From contig NZ_CP107567.1 in assembly GCF_025854275.1 (NCBI RefSeq), forward strand, positions 3,472,001-3,536,000: DNA of 64,000 bases. The letters are read 5' to 3'. Position 1 is the first letter of the stretch, and each line of letters opens with the position of its first letter. The position numbers were made by a program, and so were the translations under genes. The notes below the pieces were generated by a model. It saw only the letters and a list, made by a program, of their open reading frames with translations. It did not search any database and was not told the DNA's origin. The stretch is from Streptomyces peucetius (lineage in GTDB: Bacteria > Actinomycetota > Actinomycetes > Streptomycetales > Streptomycetaceae). Positions 34,787-43,406 of the stretch are shown one piece after another.

Positions 34787-35521
34787 GCCGTGTTCTGGAA
34801 GTTTCTGCTCGGCCGGCGCCCGCTGCACCGATCCCGACGCGCGTGCGCCGGCACTCCCGGGAACTGACCGACGCGGCCGTGAGCCGGCGAAGTCCGCCAC
34901 CCGACGGCCGCGGGCGACAGGACGACGGCCGCACGGACGATCATTGCGCATCCGCCGTCGCCCCGCACGGAATCGAGCAGCAGAGCCTCAGCGGATCACG
35001 CGTCGGGGTTGATGCCCTGGGCGGTCTTCTTCAGCCGGTCGATCTGGAGCTTCGCGAGGTCGTTGCAGTCCGGCTTCTCCACGAAGGTACCGTCACCGTT
35101 CACCACGACGACGACGCTGCCGATCCGCATCATGACCGTGGTCTCGCCGTCGGCGTCCTCGAAGGCTTCGGTCTCCTCGGCGCCCGCGTCGATCTCGACC
35201 GGCTTCGCCTTCTCTCCGTCCTTCTCGGCCTTCCTGCGCTCCTCGGCTACCAGGGCCTTGTACGTGGCGCTGCCGTCGCCCGGGGTCTGGAAGGCCAGGA
35301 TGCCGAAGTCGACCTCACCGTCGCAGTCGGAGCTGTTGCTCCGGCCGCTGTCGTCCGTGTCGAAGTCGGTGGCGCCAATGCTGAGCAACCCGCCGCAGTT
35401 GGACTCGGTCGAGTCGGCGCAGTCCTCGACGGCCTCGTCCCCGTCCTCGACCCTGATGTCGTCGCACCCCGTTCACCCCGAGATCACGGGCAAGGAACGA
35501 AGCCCACTTCCACAACACGCC
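34787..35521. mobile_element. 735-bp element with IS5-like ends and CTAG duplication, no transposase
   Basis: The left end GCCGTGTTCTGGAAGT (34787-) and the right end GGCGTGTTGTGGAAGT (complement, ending 35521) match at 14 of 16 positions and face each other. CTAG stands on both sides (34783-34786 and 35522-35525). IS5-type elements with C-T-A-G/A targets duplicate exactly such 4-bp sites. The inside holds no transposase, only a lipoprotein gene without signal peptide and about 200 bp without a gene (34787-34995). Each CTAG supplies the stop codon of the flanking convergent gene, so before insertion the two genes ended on the same CTAG. Confidence 0.65.
34996..35472 (-). pseudogene. Lipoprotein gene without start codon and signal peptide
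   Basis: Open frame of 158 codons beginning TGCDDIRVEDGDEAVEDCAD, where TGC looks like the end of a lipobox (L-x-G-C). Upstream the frame meets a stop at 35473-35475, and no start codon precedes the Cys. The mature part is acidic with SATYKALVAEERRKAEKDGE and ends DRLKKTAQGINPDA. So a secreted lipoprotein lost its signal peptide at the junction with the right end of the mobile element. The TTG at 35388 could only start a shortened, cytosolic product. Confidence 0.6.
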
Positions 35522-36517
35522 CTAGTCGCGGCGCCGCCTCAGCGCCAGCACCAGCACTCCCGCGCCGCCGAGGACGAGCAGCCCGTACGTGGTGGCGCCG
35601 CCCTCGCCGTCACCTCCGGCGGCCGTGCCGTCACCCGGACCTCCGGACTTCGCACCGTCTTCCCTCGCACCGTCTTCCTTCGCCCCGCCGGAGCCGTTCC
35701 CGCCACCGCCTTCGACCGCCACCGGCTCGACGGGGCTTGCCTCCCCCTCCGTGCCGAACAGCAGCGTCGTGCCGTCGAGCGTGTACGTCACCGACTCGGA
35801 CTGCGCCTGGATCGGCCCGCGCACCCGGTGGTCCGCGCCGGGGCGGCCGTCCTGCCAGGCGTATCCGCGGGCACTGAAGTACGAACGGAGTACCAGCTCC
35901 TTCCCGTCCGGCGAGAAGGCGCCGTCGGTCACCCACGGCACCTCCCCGATCCGCCGGAAGACGTTGACCTGCCCCGTCCGCAGCGTCACCGGGCCTTCGT
36001 AGAGGCCGCCGCCGTCCTCGTTCTTCGACGCGATGTAGACCCGCCCGGTCTTCGGGTGCACCATCAGCGCCTCGGCGTTGCGCGCCCCGTCGGCGTACTT
36101 CACGTCGAACTGCGTGGCGTCCACGGTCTGGTCGCGCAACCGCTCCGGCTCGGGGAAGCGGTAGATCCAGACGTGGTCCCAGCTTCCGTCGAGGTTGTCG
36201 CCGATGTCGCCGACGTAGACGGCGCCGTCGGGTCCCACGGAGATCGCCTCCATGTCCCTGGGCTCGCCGACGCCCCGCATCGTGATCGTGGCGACGGTCT
36301 CGCCCGTCCTGCCGTCGACGGCGAAGACCCGCGGCTTGTCCTGATCGTTGTGCGTCCAGTAGATCCCGGGGTGCGCCCGGCTCGCGGCGAGCCCGCTGGA
36401 CTCGGTGATGCGCGGGTCCTTGATGGTGAACCCGGAGTGCTCGTCGGCGGCCGCGGGCACGGCGGCGGCCAGCACGAGGGCGGCCGCGAGGCCGGTGACG
36501 TACGGAAGCGAACGCAT
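35522..36517 (-). CDS. Secreted beta-propeller-like protein with C-terminal membrane anchor
   Basis: 331 residues. Signal peptide MRSLPYVTGLAAALVLAAAVPAAADE. The middle repeats strand motifs of a propeller (PGIYWTHNDQDKPRVFAVDGRTGETVATITM, DMEAISVGPDGAVYVGDIGDNLD, NAEALMVHPKTGRVYIASKNEDGGGLYEG, TDGAFSPDGKELVLRSY). A Gly/Lys/Asp-rich linker (about 265-300) leads to one membrane helix TTYGLLVLGGAGVLVLALRRRRD with a positive tail: anchored at the outer face of the membrane. Function not recognised. Stop TAG is part of the CTAG flanking the mobile element. Confidence 0.82.
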   Translation of the reverse strand: MRSLPYVTGLAAALVLAAAVPAAADEHSGFTIKDPRITESSGLAASRAHPGIYWTHNDQDKPRVFAVDGRTGETVATITMRGVGEPRDMEAISVGPDGAVYVGDIGDNLDGSWDHVWIYRFPEPERLRDQTVDATQFDVKYADGARNAEALMVHPKTGRVYIASKNEDGGGLYEGPVTLRTGQVNVFRRIGEVPWVTDGAFSPDGKELVLRSYFSARGYAWQDGRPGADHRVRGPIQAQSESVTYTLDGTTLLFGTEGEASPVEPVAVEGGGGNGSGGAKEDGAREDGAKSGGPGDGTAAGGDGEGGATTYGLLVLGGAGVLVLALRRRRD

Positions 36518-36549
36518 GGCCCAAGCCTGCCACCTCCGCCGGCCGGACC

Positions 36550-37392
36550 CTACGGGTGATCGGCGGTCGCCAGCCACGCCACGCTGCGCAGCCGGACCGC
36601 GCCGTCCCGCTCGTACCCGCGCAGGATGCCGGCCAGTTCGCGCCGGGCGCGCTCGCCCGTCTCCGGGTCGACCTGGCTCAGCAGATGGCGGCCCGGTCCG
36701 GACCCCATGAGGAACCCGGTGGCGTCCTCCGCGTCCCGGCCCCACCTGCCGTACGCCTCCACCCGCTCGATCCCGATGCCGGTGAAGCCGCCCGCGGTCA
36801 GGACCTCGCGGACCCGGTCCGGGTCGGCCAGCGAGAACATTCCGGGGCCGCCGGTGGCGCCGAAGCCGCCCATGGGGAGCAGCCCCCGCAGGCCCACCAG
36901 CGCCTGGATCCAATCGTTGCCCTCGCCGTCCGCCGCGACGACGAACGCCGCCCGGCCCCCGGGGCGCAGCCCGCTGCCGATGTTGGCGAACGCGGCCGCC
37001 GGATCGGCGAAGAACATCACGCCGAAGCGGCTGAGGACCACGTCGAAACCACGCCCCGCCAGCGGGTGGACCTGGGCGTCACCGTGCTCGAAGGTCACGT
37101 TCCCGATGCCCTCGGCGTGGGCGGTGACCCGGGCGCGTTCGAGCATCGGGCGGGACAGGTCCACTCCGGTGGCGCTGCCTTCCGCCGCGCGGCGTGCGGC
37201 GAGCCGGGTGGTGGCGCCGGCGCCGCAGCCGATGTCGAGGACCGCGTCCGCGGGGAGGATGGCGGCCGCGGTGAGGAGGACGTCGTCGAACCCCTCGTTG
37301 ATGGCGTCCCAGCGGTCCTGATTACGGGCCCAGTGGGTGCCCTCGTACCCGTTCCACGCCTGCTCCTGCTCGGTGTTCACAATGTGGGCCAT
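36550..37392 (-). CDS. Class I SAM-dependent methyltransferase
   Basis: 280 residues. Seen: SAM motif I VLDIGCGAGATTRLAARRA, motif II GSATGVDLSRPMLERAR, FEHGDAQVHPL and FDVVLSRFGVMFFADPAAAFANIGSGLRPGGRAAFV. Methyltransferase 11/25 type as in ubiquinone or small-molecule methylation; substrate not visible. Divergent from a TetR gene with two palindromes in between, so it is probably inducible by a small molecule. Confidence 0.88.
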   Translation of the reverse strand: MAHIVNTEQEQAWNGYEGTHWARNQDRWDAINEGFDDVLLTAAAILPADAVLDIGCGAGATTRLAARRAAEGSATGVDLSRPMLERARVTAHAEGIGNVTFEHGDAQVHPLAGRGFDVVLSRFGVMFFADPAAAFANIGSGLRPGGRAAFVVAADGEGNDWIQALVGLRGLLPMGGFGATGGPGMFSLADPDRVREVLTAGGFTGIGIERVEAYGRWGRDAEDATGFLMGSGPGRHLLSQVDPETGERARRELAGILRGYERDGAVRLRSVAWLATADHP

Positions 37393-37421
37393 GGCGGCGC
37401 CTCCTGGTGTCGCGACTAGAA

Positions 37422-37462
37422 TGGGCGTATGCCCAAACAGTATGGGCGCTCGCCCATACTGT
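37422..37462. promoter_or_regulatory. Two palindromes between methyltransferase and TetR genes
   Basis: A perfect 26-bp dyad at 37437-37462 has 12-bp arms ACAGTATGGGCG and CGCCCATACTGT around CT. A second dyad TGGGCGTATGCCCA (37422-37435) lies beside it. Both share the TATGGGC half site, as expected for a TetR dimer pair covering both promoters. Confidence 0.75.
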
Positions 37463-37497
37463 CCACCGCGACACCACCGAAGTCCGGAAGGTCTCGA

Positions 37498-38109
37498 ATG
37501 TCACCCCGTGGAGTAGCCGTCCCCGATGCCCGCGAGCGTCTCTTCGCGGCAGCCGAACGCGTCGTGACCCAGGGCGGTCCCGGCGCCCTGACCAGCCGGG
37601 CAGTCACCGACGAGGCGGACTGCTCGAAGGGGCTGCTGCACGCCCACTTCCCCGGCGGGCTCGACGAGTTCGTCGCGGAACTGGTCCTGGACCGGTTCGC
37701 CCGCACGGCCGCGCTGGCCGCGGAGCTCCCCGCCCGGGCGGGCCAGGACACCGTCACCGCCAATCTGACCGCCGTCGCCTCCGCCCTGCTCGACTCCGCC
37801 GGCCCGGCCCTCGCCGCCGTGGCGCTCACCCGGCCGGGCGCCGCGCTGCGCTTCCGCGACGCGATGGCCGCCGGAGCGCCGGGATTCGCCGCCGTCCAGG
37901 AGTCGGTCGCCGCCTACCTGCGCGCCGAGCGGCGCGCCGGCCGGGTCGCCGGCGAACTGGACCCGGAGGCCGTCGCCCTCGCGCTCGTCGGCACGGTCCA
38001 CCATCTGCTGATGACGACCTGGTCCTCCGCCGACCCCGACCCGCGCGAGCAGATCGGCCGGCTGATCCCGGCACTGACGGGCAGCGGCAGGCCCCGGGCC
38101 GAGAGTTGA
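37498..38109 (+). CDS. TetR-family regulator divergent to the methyltransferase
   Basis: 203 residues. N-terminal HTH RERLFAAAERVVTQGGPGALTSRAVTDEADCSKGLLHAHFPGGLDEFVAELV. Ligand domain with ALDSAGPALAAVALTRPGAALRFRD-like helices, ending GSGRPRAES. ATG at 37498 follows GGAAGG; an in-frame ATG at 37429 would lie inside the operator. Presumably binds the dyads at 37422-37462. Confidence 0.87.
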   Translation: MSPRGVAVPDARERLFAAAERVVTQGGPGALTSRAVTDEADCSKGLLHAHFPGGLDEFVAELVLDRFARTAALAAELPARAGQDTVTANLTAVASALLDSAGPALAAVALTRPGAALRFRDAMAAGAPGFAAVQESVAAYLRAERRAGRVAGELDPEAVALALVGTVHHLLMTTWSSADPDPREQIGRLIPALTGSGRPRAES

Positions 38110-38207
38110 TCCCGGCGCTGACGGGCCGCGGCAGACCACCGCCCGTGTTCAGCCTCACATCGCCGACAGGTGCCGGGTTACCGGCGGGTTCGGCGATGAT
38201 GGCGCCC

Positions 38208-38909
38208 ATGCGCTTTCTGTTCGTCGGCGATTCCATGACCATCGGAAGTGCCGGTGACCACAGCTGGCGCTACCGCATGTGGCAGCACCTCGTCTCGACC
38301 GGTGTGCCCTTCGAGATCGTCGGGCCGCGCCGCGAGCTGTACGACATCGTCGCGGACGCGCCCGTGTCCCACGCCTACGCCGACCCCGCCTTCCCCGCGG
38401 ACGCCCGCCGGCACCTGGCCGGATGGGGCGAGGGCTGGCTGCACATGGCGCCCGTGATCCGCGAGACGGTCGCCACCGAGCGGGCCGACGTCCTGCTGGT
38501 CTCGCTCGGCCTGATAGACCTTGGCTTCTACACGAACAGCGACCAGACGGCGGCGAACGCCCGCGCGTTCATCGCCGAGGCCCGCCTCGCCAACCCGCAC
38601 GTCCGGATGGTCCTGCTCCCCGTCATCCCGAACGTCCGCGCCGAGTCCGACGCGCCGTTCGCCGCCGAGTGCCTGCGCTTCAACGTGCTGCTCGCCAAGG
38701 CGGTCGCCGATCTGGACACGCCCGCGTCCCCGATCCTGCTCGCCTCGCACCCGGCGTCGTACGACATCCACACCGACACCTACGACGGCACCCACCCCGG
38801 CCCGACGGGCGAGATCAAACTGGCCGGGGCCTTCGCGACGGCGATGCACCAGGCGTGGGGACTGGGCGGGGCGTACGCCGCGCCCTGCCCCGCCCCGACC
38901 CCGACCTGA
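38208..38909 (+). CDS. SGNH/GDSL hydrolase
   Basis: 233 residues, cytosolic (no signal peptide). Seen: block I FLFVGDSMTIGSAGD with catalytic Ser, SLGLIDLGFYTNSDQT near block III (normally G-x-N-D; here the Asn is replaced in GLIDLG), and block V DTYDGTHPGPTGEIKLAGAFA with Asp and His. Esterase/lipase-like; several Streptomyces relatives act in secondary metabolism. ATG 38208 chosen because the fold starts directly; in-frame ATGs at 38196 and 38199 are alternatives. The 149 bp that follow (38910-39058) are C-rich low-complexity DNA without a gene. Confidence 0.85.
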   Translation: MRFLFVGDSMTIGSAGDHSWRYRMWQHLVSTGVPFEIVGPRRELYDIVADAPVSHAYADPAFPADARRHLAGWGEGWLHMAPVIRETVATERADVLLVSLGLIDLGFYTNSDQTAANARAFIAEARLANPHVRMVLLPVIPNVRAESDAPFAAECLRFNVLLAKAVADLDTPASPILLASHPASYDIHTDTYDGTHPGPTGEIKLAGAFATAMHQAWGLGGAYAAPCPAPTPT

Positions 38910-39058
38910 CCCGCCGCGCCCTACCCCGACCCGACTCGGCCTCAACCGCCCTGCCTCGCCCCCGACCCGGCCCGGCCTCGACCGCCGTGGGCCGGCCGCG
39001 ACCTGACCCGGCTGCGACGCCGCCCTTGTGCCGAGGTGCGCCGTTCGATGCCGCCGCG

Positions 39059-39961
39059 CTACCGCCCCGCCCGTGCCAGGACGTCCAATACGGCCTGCGT
39101 GACGACGTCGGGTCGGCTGCTGTGGAAGTGGTGGCCCGCCGCCGGGACCACCGAGTGTTCACCCGCCGGGGCCGACAGGGCGACGGACTTCTGCAGTTCG
39201 GTCCACCGCCGTCGCATGCCGTCCGGCATGCCGCGGCTCGCGCTCAGGACGGTCACGGGCACGTCCGGCAGGCTCGACGCGGCGCGGCGGCGCCGGATCT
39301 CGGCCGCCGCCTCGTTGATCATCCGGTTCTCGCCCACGGCGGAACGGACCTGCTGCCTGCCGCCCGAGGCGGCGAGCCACGCGTCGACCAGCAGGTCCCG
39401 GACGCGCGGGTCGTCGGCCGTGCGGGCGGCCTCACGCAGGGCGTGCCGGTGCCTCGACCGGCCGGTGAGCCGGAGAGCGGTTCGGGCCGCGAGCTGACGC
39501 GCGTGCATCCCTTCGGCGACGCGGCCGAGCCACGGCTGGAACTCCTCGTGCGCCGGATCGAGCAGTACGAGCCCTGCCACCAGGCCCGGTTCGGCCCACG
39601 CGACCAGCTGCGCCAGCAGGCCGCCCCAGCTGTGGCCGACGACCACGCACGGGCCGTCGCCCGCCCGGGACAGCAACGCGGCCAGATCCTCGACCGCCGA
39701 GTCGAGGGAGAGCCGATGCACCGGGTCGCTCGCGCCGAGCCCCGCCCGGTCGTAGGCGACGACCCTGGTGCAGCGGGCGAGCGGTGCCAGCACCGGAGCC
39801 CACGTCAGCGACGGCGTACCGCTCGCCGCCTCCAGCACGACCGCCGGCCCGCCCTTGCCCGCCTCGATCCAGCGCAACGCCCTTCCGTAGCGGTCCAGTT
39901 CACCCCGTAGCGCCCCGCCAGGGACCAGCGCCCCGACGGCCTTGGCAACCGCGTCGTCCAC
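39059..39961 (-). CDS. Alpha/beta hydrolase
   Basis: 300 residues. Seen: VVLEAASGTPSLTWAPVLAPL (oxyanion strand), RVVAYDRAGLGASDP, nucleophile elbow CVVVGHSWGGLLAQLVAW with Ser, LVLLDPAHEEF and a C-terminal His in VVPAAGHHFHSSRPDVV. A complete triad is therefore likely. Substrate unknown. GTG start at 39961. Upstream, 39962-40245 holds no gene. Confidence 0.87.
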   Translation of the reverse strand: MDDAVAKAVGALVPGGALRGELDRYGRALRWIEAGKGGPAVVLEAASGTPSLTWAPVLAPLARCTRVVAYDRAGLGASDPVHRLSLDSAVEDLAALLSRAGDGPCVVVGHSWGGLLAQLVAWAEPGLVAGLVLLDPAHEEFQPWLGRVAEGMHARQLAARTALRLTGRSRHRHALREAARTADDPRVRDLLVDAWLAASGGRQQVRSAVGENRMINEAAAEIRRRRAASSLPDVPVTVLSASRGMPDGMRRRWTELQKSVALSAPAGEHSVVPAAGHHFHSSRPDVVTQAVLDVLARAGR

Positions 39962-40245
39962 GACTTCCCCTCCAGATCTGCGTCCGGCGCTTGCGCCAAC
40001 GAATCTGCGAGGCCGCTGGTTCCGGACGGGCCCGTTCCCGGCGGTGCGGCGTACTCCCGTGCCGCGTCAGGAAGTTGCCATCGCGGAGTGGTCGGGCGGC
40101 CGCTTTCGGACGGCGACGGAAAGGTGCTGTTGACCATGCGGCGGCCCGACTCCAGACTTCCCACGGTGACGGCGCGTAGTAGATTCGTCACTTGGTGCAA
40201 CCTTCAAAGGTCGTTCCCCGACCACTCCCACAAATGGAGTCAACG

Positions 40246-40725
40246 ATGTCGCACAACACCCGTACAGGCGCCCTCGCCGCGTCCTTCACCCTTGCCCTCG
40301 CCCTCGTCGGGACCGTCGCCGCCGCCACCGGCGCGGGCGCCACGACCGCGGCCGAGAAGTCGGTCGACCAGTCCGTCGCCCTGGTCGTCCCCGGCACCGA
40401 GGTCGCGGAGCTGTGCGCGTCGGGCGCCGTGAGCAAGTGCGTCACCGTCGCGACCGGCCCCAGCACCGTGACCGGCACGCTCTCCGTCACGGTCTCCATG
40501 CCGAACCTCACTCCGGTCGTCGAGACGCTGCCCTGCCCGAGCGGTTCGTCAGGCGTGGTCGTGCGGGTCGGCGCCGGCACCGAGGGCGGCAGCATGACAG
40601 CCCGCTTCCAGGGCTCCGCGTCCTCGGGTGATCTGCCGGGCACGTCGATGGACAAGACCGTGTCCGCGAGCGTGCCCGACGAGAAGGACGTGCTGACGGC
40701 GTCCCTCTGCCTCGCTCGCGGCTGA
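40246..40725 (+). CDS. Small secreted protein of unknown function
   Basis: 159 residues with signal peptide MSHNTRTGALAASFTLALAL up to about residue 31 (AGA-TT). The mature part is Val/Thr/Ser-rich with three cysteines (ELCASGAVSKCVTV, LPCPSGSSG, TASLCLARG), suggesting a beta-sandwich stabilised by disulfides. ATG at 40246 follows GGAGTCAACG. The architecture resembles the other secreted protein at 43407-43883. The 226 bp that follow contain no gene. Confidence 0.75.
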   Translation: MSHNTRTGALAASFTLALALVGTVAAATGAGATTAAEKSVDQSVALVVPGTEVAELCASGAVSKCVTVATGPSTVTGTLSVTVSMPNLTPVVETLPCPSGSSGVVVRVGAGTEGGSMTARFQGSASSGDLPGTSMDKTVSASVPDEKDVLTASLCLARG

Positions 40726-40951
40726 GGTCGGGGACATCCCCCACCGCGCGGCGGCGGGATCGCCGCACCGGCGGTGAGTGACAGGCAGCCAGGCAGGCCC
40801 GGTCGTAGTCCGTCCGGAGCGCCGTCATCGCGACGGACCCGGCCGGGGCCCTGCCGCCCCCAGGGTCGGGGGTGCGGGTCCGCCGCGCCCGCCGGTGCGG
40901 GGTCAGGTCCGCCGCGGCGCCTGGTGCGAAACGCGTCGACCGCCGCGGATG

Positions 40952-41368
40952 TCAGCCGGTGAGCAGGTCCGGGTTGTCGGCCAGGGCGGCCAGGTGCCCC
41001 CGCGGATCGGCGATCAGCCGACGCGTGGTGAGGTCGAGCATGCCCGCCACGCCGGAGATCTCCGCGGCGACCGTGCCGTCGTCCTTGACGATCTGCTGCT
41101 CGACCGTGAAGGTCTTGCCCTCCCCGTAGACGAACCGGCACGTCACCCGCACCTCGTCGCCGCCGCGCAGCTCGCGCAGGTACTTGACCGTCACTTCGAG
41201 CGCGACCGGGCCCACGCCACTGGCGAGCAGCTTCTCCTGGGGAAGGCCCGCCGCACGCAGCAGTTCCCAGCGTGCGTGCTCGGCGTACTGGAGATAGACG
41301 GCCTGGTTCAGGTGCCCCTGTGTGTCGAGCTCGTAGCCCCGCACGGTCACGTCGGCGAAGAAGGTCAT
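40952..41368 (-). CDS. 4-hydroxybenzoyl-CoA-type thioesterase (hotdog fold)
   Basis: 138 residues. Seen: VRGYELDTQGHLNQAVYLQYAEHARWELL (hotdog helix with the catalytic Asp of 4HBT enzymes), VTVKYLRELRGGDEVRVTCRFVYGEGKTFTVEQQIV, then a final beta strand. Hydrolyses an acyl-CoA; substrate unknown. ATG 41368 gives the family N-terminus; a longer frame to 41488 is Arg-rich and unlikely. Divergent from the CBS protein. Confidence 0.87.
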   Translation of the reverse strand: MTFFADVTVRGYELDTQGHLNQAVYLQYAEHARWELLRAAGLPQEKLLASGVGPVALEVTVKYLRELRGGDEVRVTCRFVYGEGKTFTVEQQIVKDDGTVAAEISGVAGMLDLTTRRLIADPRGHLAALADNPDLLTG

Positions 41369-41514
41369 GCGCGCGCCAACAACAGGACATGGCCCGCTAT
41401 TCCCTGCGCCGGACCGACGCCGCGTCGCACCGTGCCGGAGACTTTTCGACGCGTGCTCGCTGGGCACCCGTCGTGGCGTCGGATGCATTCCACATTCCCG
41501 CGAGGGGAGGCCTC

Positions 41515-41949
41515 ATGGCCGGAGAGCTGCGAGCCAAGGACATCATGACCAGCGGTGCCAAGTGCGTCGGTGCGCATCAGTCGCTCCACGAGGCGGCCAA
41601 AATGATGCGGGACCTGGGCGTCGGAGCCCTGCCGATCTGCGGTGACAACAACAGGCTCACGGGCCTGGTGACCGACCGGGACATCGTCATCACCTGCTGC
41701 GCCGAGGGCGTGGACCCGGCAGAGGTGCAGGCGGGTTCCCTGGGCGGCGAGCTGCACTGGATCGACGCGGAGGCGGACGCCTCCGAGGTGCTGGCGGCCA
41801 TGGAGAACAACCACGTCAAGCGCCTGCCGGTGATCGACGTGGCCGGCGGTCACCGTCTGGTGGGCATGATCACGGAGGCGAATGTCGCCAAGAACCTGAG
41901 CGACGAGCAGATCGCGGAGTTCGCGACCCGCGTGTACGCGGAGGCGTAG
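41515..41949 (+). CDS. CBS-pair domain protein
   Basis: 144 residues consisting of two CBS motifs (about 7-60: AKDIMTSGAKCVGAHQSLHEAAKMMRDLGVGALPICGDNNRLTGLVTDRDIV; and 75-135: TLIDAEADASEVLAAMENNHVKRLPVIDVAGGHRLVGMITEANVA). Such free-standing pairs bind adenosine nucleotides and serve as energy sensors. Cys residues at 15, 42 and in ITCCAEG are notable. ATG at 41515 follows GAGGGGAGG, a strong ribosome site. Confidence 0.9.
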   Translation: MAGELRAKDIMTSGAKCVGAHQSLHEAAKMMRDLGVGALPICGDNNRLTGLVTDRDIVITCCAEGVDPAEVQAGSLGGELHWIDAEADASEVLAAMENNHVKRLPVIDVAGGHRLVGMITEANVAKNLSDEQIAEFATRVYAEA

Positions 41950-41992
41950 CGGCCACCGCTGCCGTGCGACGGGGGCGCTCCCGTACGCCGCG

Positions 41993-42739
41993 TCACCGCG
42001 CCCGCCCTCGCACGGGCGCGGTGAGGTCGGCTGCGCGTCGCTGGTCCCCCGCTGCTTCGAGAAGGATCCGGGCGAGTTCGGCGGGCCGGGAGAACATCGG
42101 CCAGTGGCCGGTGTCCATCTCGACCAGCCGCCAGTTCTCGCCGGTGAGCAGCACGGCCACGTCGTCCGCCGGTTCGGGGCCGTCGAGCAGGCACTTGACG
42201 TAGGTCGCCGGAAGTCCGTCGAGCGGGCGCGCCAGGACGGCCGGTTCGGTGAGGGTGGCGCCCGGGTGCGGTGTCGCGCCGCCCACGAGGCGCGTGGTCT
42301 GCTCGTCGGTGAGGCCCTGTCCGTCGCACTCGGCGGCGGTCAGCGGAGCCCAGAAGCCGCCGTTGTCCGCGATCGCGGCCTCCAGTTTCGCCGGGCCCTG
42401 CCACCAGCCGGAGGCGAACGACTCTCCGTCGGCCGGTACGTCGGAGTCGACGAAGACCACACGCGCCAGCCGGTCGCCGATCCGCTCGGCGGCCTGGCCG
42501 ACGGGAATGCCCGAGTAGCTGTGGCCGACCAGGACGACGTCCCTCAGGTCCAGCCGCTCGACCTCGTCGACGATGTCCCGCACATGGGTCTGCTGCCCGG
42601 CGGCCACGCCCTGCTTGTCCGCGAGACCTGACAGCGTCAACGGGTGCGCTCCGTGGCCCGCTGCGCGCAGTCGCGGCACCACGTCGTCCCACGCCCACGC
42701 TCCGAGCCACGCCCCTGCCACGAGTACGAATTCCGTCAT
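41993..42739 (-). CDS. Alpha/beta hydrolase (esterase EstC/salicylate-esterase-like)
   Basis: 248 residues. Seen: FVLVAGAWLGAWAWDDVVPRLRAAGH, the elbow VVLVGHSYSGIPVGQAAERIG with Ser, FVDSDVPADGESF and the terminal His in LVEMDTGHWPMFSRPAELARIL. This is the plant MES/EstC-like group. ATG at 42739 overlaps the stop of the HAD-like gene (ATGA), so both are translationally coupled. Substrate unknown. Confidence 0.88.
   Translation of the reverse strand: MTEFVLVAGAWLGAWAWDDVVPRLRAAGHGAHPLTLSGLADKQGVAAGQQTHVRDIVDEVERLDLRDVVLVGHSYSGIPVGQAAERIGDRLARVVFVDSDVPADGESFASGWWQGPAKLEAAIADNGGFWAPLTAAECDGQGLTDEQTTRLVGGATPHPGATLTEPAVLARPLDGLPATYVKCLLDGPEPADDVAVLLTGENWRLVEMDTGHWPMFSRPAELARILLEAAGDQRRAADLTAPVRGRAR
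41994..42023. terminator. Hairpin between convergent CBS and hydrolase genes
   Basis: CACCGCGCCCG (41994-42004) pairs with 42013-42023. It overlaps the last codons of the hydrolase gene and lies 45 bp after the CBS gene stop. Confidence 0.6.
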
Positions 42740-43278
42740 GGCGGCAACGTAGTGGAGACGTCCGACAGCCAGGCGCCGAGAGCGGCGAAGTCGGCGTCCG
42801 TCAGACCGAGTCGCGCGTCGACGCGCCGCAGCAGGGCCGGTCGGCGGTGGTGCGTCGCGACCCAGGCCCGGTCGGTGTCGGTGATCTCGTCGTCGACCCA
42901 GGCGAAGGGGCGTCCCGCTGCCCGTTCGACGAGGGTGCGGGTCTTCCAGTGCAGCCCGTCGCGTGCGTCCTGCTCGTCGGTGGCGGACCGCTCCGGCCAG
43001 GCCACCACGGGCAACGGCGGCAGTCCGAGCCTCGGCGCGACGCACTCGTTGGCGTCGGCCATCCAGGTCGTCGCCCAGACCAGCTCGCACGGCAGGGCCG
43101 CCAGCCGGGGCCCGTGCGAGGGGTCGATACGCGAGAGCAGCGGATTCCGGCCGGGCCCGCAGGGGTCGGGATCCGGCTCTTCGCCCCGGGCCGGATACTG
43201 CCGCGGCACCCCGCCGAACGGGATGAGCGGCCCGTCCACGTCGAGGAAGAGCAGCGGACGCGGCGCTGAAGTGGACAC
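42736..43278 (-). CDS. HAD-like phosphatase family protein
   Basis: 180 residues. Seen: N-terminal nucleophile motif LLFLDVDGPLIPFGG (D-x-D), the Thr motif VWATTWMADANE and the acidic motif FAWVDDEITDTD near residue 128. These are the core motifs of the haloacid-dehalogenase fold in a small, cap-less form. Forms a two-gene operon with the downstream hydrolase through an ATGA overlap. Substrate unknown. Confidence 0.83.
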   Translation of the reverse strand: MSTSAPRPLLFLDVDGPLIPFGGVPRQYPARGEEPDPDPCGPGRNPLLSRIDPSHGPRLAALPCELVWATTWMADANECVAPRLGLPPLPVVAWPERSATDEQDARDGLHWKTRTLVERAAGRPFAWVDDEITDTDRAWVATHHRRPALLRRVDARLGLTDADFAALGAWLSDVSTTLPP

Positions 43279-43406
43279 ATCTGCAGGCTAGCGGGGCCGG
43301 CCCGGCCCTCGGTGGGGACGAGGACCGGGCCGGATCAGGGCGGGACGGACGGGGACGTGCGCGTCGTGGACCTTGCGCGTCGGGACCGGTCGTGGTCGGG
43401 CAGGCG

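Noticed and set aside
38910..39058. C-rich stretch as a gene or tandem repeat
   Set aside because: Irregular low-complexity DNA (GACCCG/CCGCCC mixtures) without fixed period or open frame with codon bias.
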